Both the position numbers and the translations under genes were made by a program. From positions 1-6,743 of the forward strand of contig JAICMB010000184.1 of NCBI GenBank assembly GCA_025929455.1: DNA of 6,743 bases, read 5' to 3'. This document shows, piece after piece, positions 6,412-6,743 of the stretch. Below the pieces are notes generated by a model. The model was given only the letters and a program-made list of their open reading frames with translations. It ran no database searches and was not told where the DNA came from. The DNA is from Bryobacteraceae bacterium. GTDB taxonomy: Bacteria > Acidobacteriota > Terriglobia > Bryobacterales > Bryobacteraceae. Position 1 is the stretch's first letter. The number at the start of each line of letters is the position of its first letter.

Positions 6412-6743
6412 TTACGGTTTGAGGGCGAGGTAGAAGTCGCGGCCGTAGCCGATGTCGCCGGCCATGCCGAGCGCGGCGGCATCGTGGACTTCAGGGATAA
6501 AGCCGGCCGCTTCGAGACCGGCGAGGACGTCGGTGCGGGAATGATGCCGCTGCTTCATCATGAAATCTGAACGGACCCAGCGGTTATGGTCGCGGCGCAC
6601 GACGGTGATGGCGCAAGTTGCGAGTTTCGTGCGCGGAAAATACGCACCGCGGGCGACGCTGACGGCGTTCTTATCGACTGTCGATGAAGTGCGCGCCCAC
6701 AAATGCATGTACGCTTCTTCGCGGTTGAGGTCGAAGACGAAGC
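6412..6743 (-). CDS. Class I SAM-dependent methyltransferase, C-terminal part (5' end outside window)
   Basis: The minus-strand frame is open from the window edge to the TAA at 6414-6412, giving about 109 residues. It begins within a strand-like FVFDLN, which in class I methyltransferases follows the LKPGG-type loop (not in the window). It then has the alternating pattern of the C-terminal sheet (ITVVRRDHNRWVRSDFMMKQRHH), a segment DVLAGLEAAGFIPEVHDA typical of the helix-strand that ends these enzymes, and a GMAGDIGYGRDFYLALKP close. The SAM loop itself lies beyond the edge, so the assignment rests on the C-terminal pattern alone. It is not a copy of the methyltransferase at 4970-5740. A methionine inside (about 6708) is not the start, because homologous-looking sequence continues upstream. 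Confidence 0.65.
   Translation of the reverse strand, partial: FVFDLNREEAYMHLWARTSSTVDKNAVSVARGAYFPRTKLATCAITVVRRDHNRWVRSDFMMKQRHHSRTDVLAGLEAAGFIPEVHDAAALGMAGDIGYGRDFYLALKP

Overview
The window is a GC-rich, gene-dense stretch of bacterial chromosome. The best taxonomic clue is a decayed permease at 395-1050 whose sequence matches the MacB/FtsX-like 'acidobacterial duplicated orphan permease' (ADOP) type, a family greatly expanded in Acidobacteriota. The secreted SGNH hydrolase with a long C-terminal extension and the CusS-like sensor kinase fit that origin. Assignment to Acidobacteriota (perhaps a Bryobacterales/Solibacter-like lineage) is an inference from gene style; no taxonomic marker was compared.

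Layout. The left edge holds the start and nearly all of rplU (ribosomal protein L21) on the minus strand, with a plausible promoter. Next, also on the minus strand, lies a degraded ADOP permease with stop codons, frameshifts and a large internal deletion, followed by an intact tRNA-Asn(GTT) gene with an encoded CCA. The tRNA has a near-consensus sigma70-type promoter that overlaps the 5' end of the next, divergent gene. On the plus strand follow a secreted SGNH/GDSL hydrolase, an OmpR-family response regulator and its sensor histidine kinase (8 nt apart, surely co-transcribed), and a class I SAM-dependent methyltransferase with a GTG start, a good Shine-Dalgarno and its own promoter candidate overlapping the kinase stop codon. 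Downstream is a short decayed copy of part of the kinase's HisKA domain, a long GC-rich inverted repeat, and a small predicted membrane protein. The right edge holds the C-terminal part of a second methyltransferase on the minus strand, convergent with the membrane protein.

How the parts work together. The response regulator and kinase form a self-contained two-component system with all catalytic motifs visible. Its signal and targets cannot be read here; no transporter or efflux genes sit beside it. The other genes look like independent housekeeping or accessory units rather than one pathway. I see no phage, CRISPR, toxin-antitoxin, insertion sequence or biosynthetic cluster, and no convincing new system. 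The most unusual points are the kinase-derived gene fragment at 5745-5846, the telescoped permease remnant, and the nested inverted repeat at 5877-5929.
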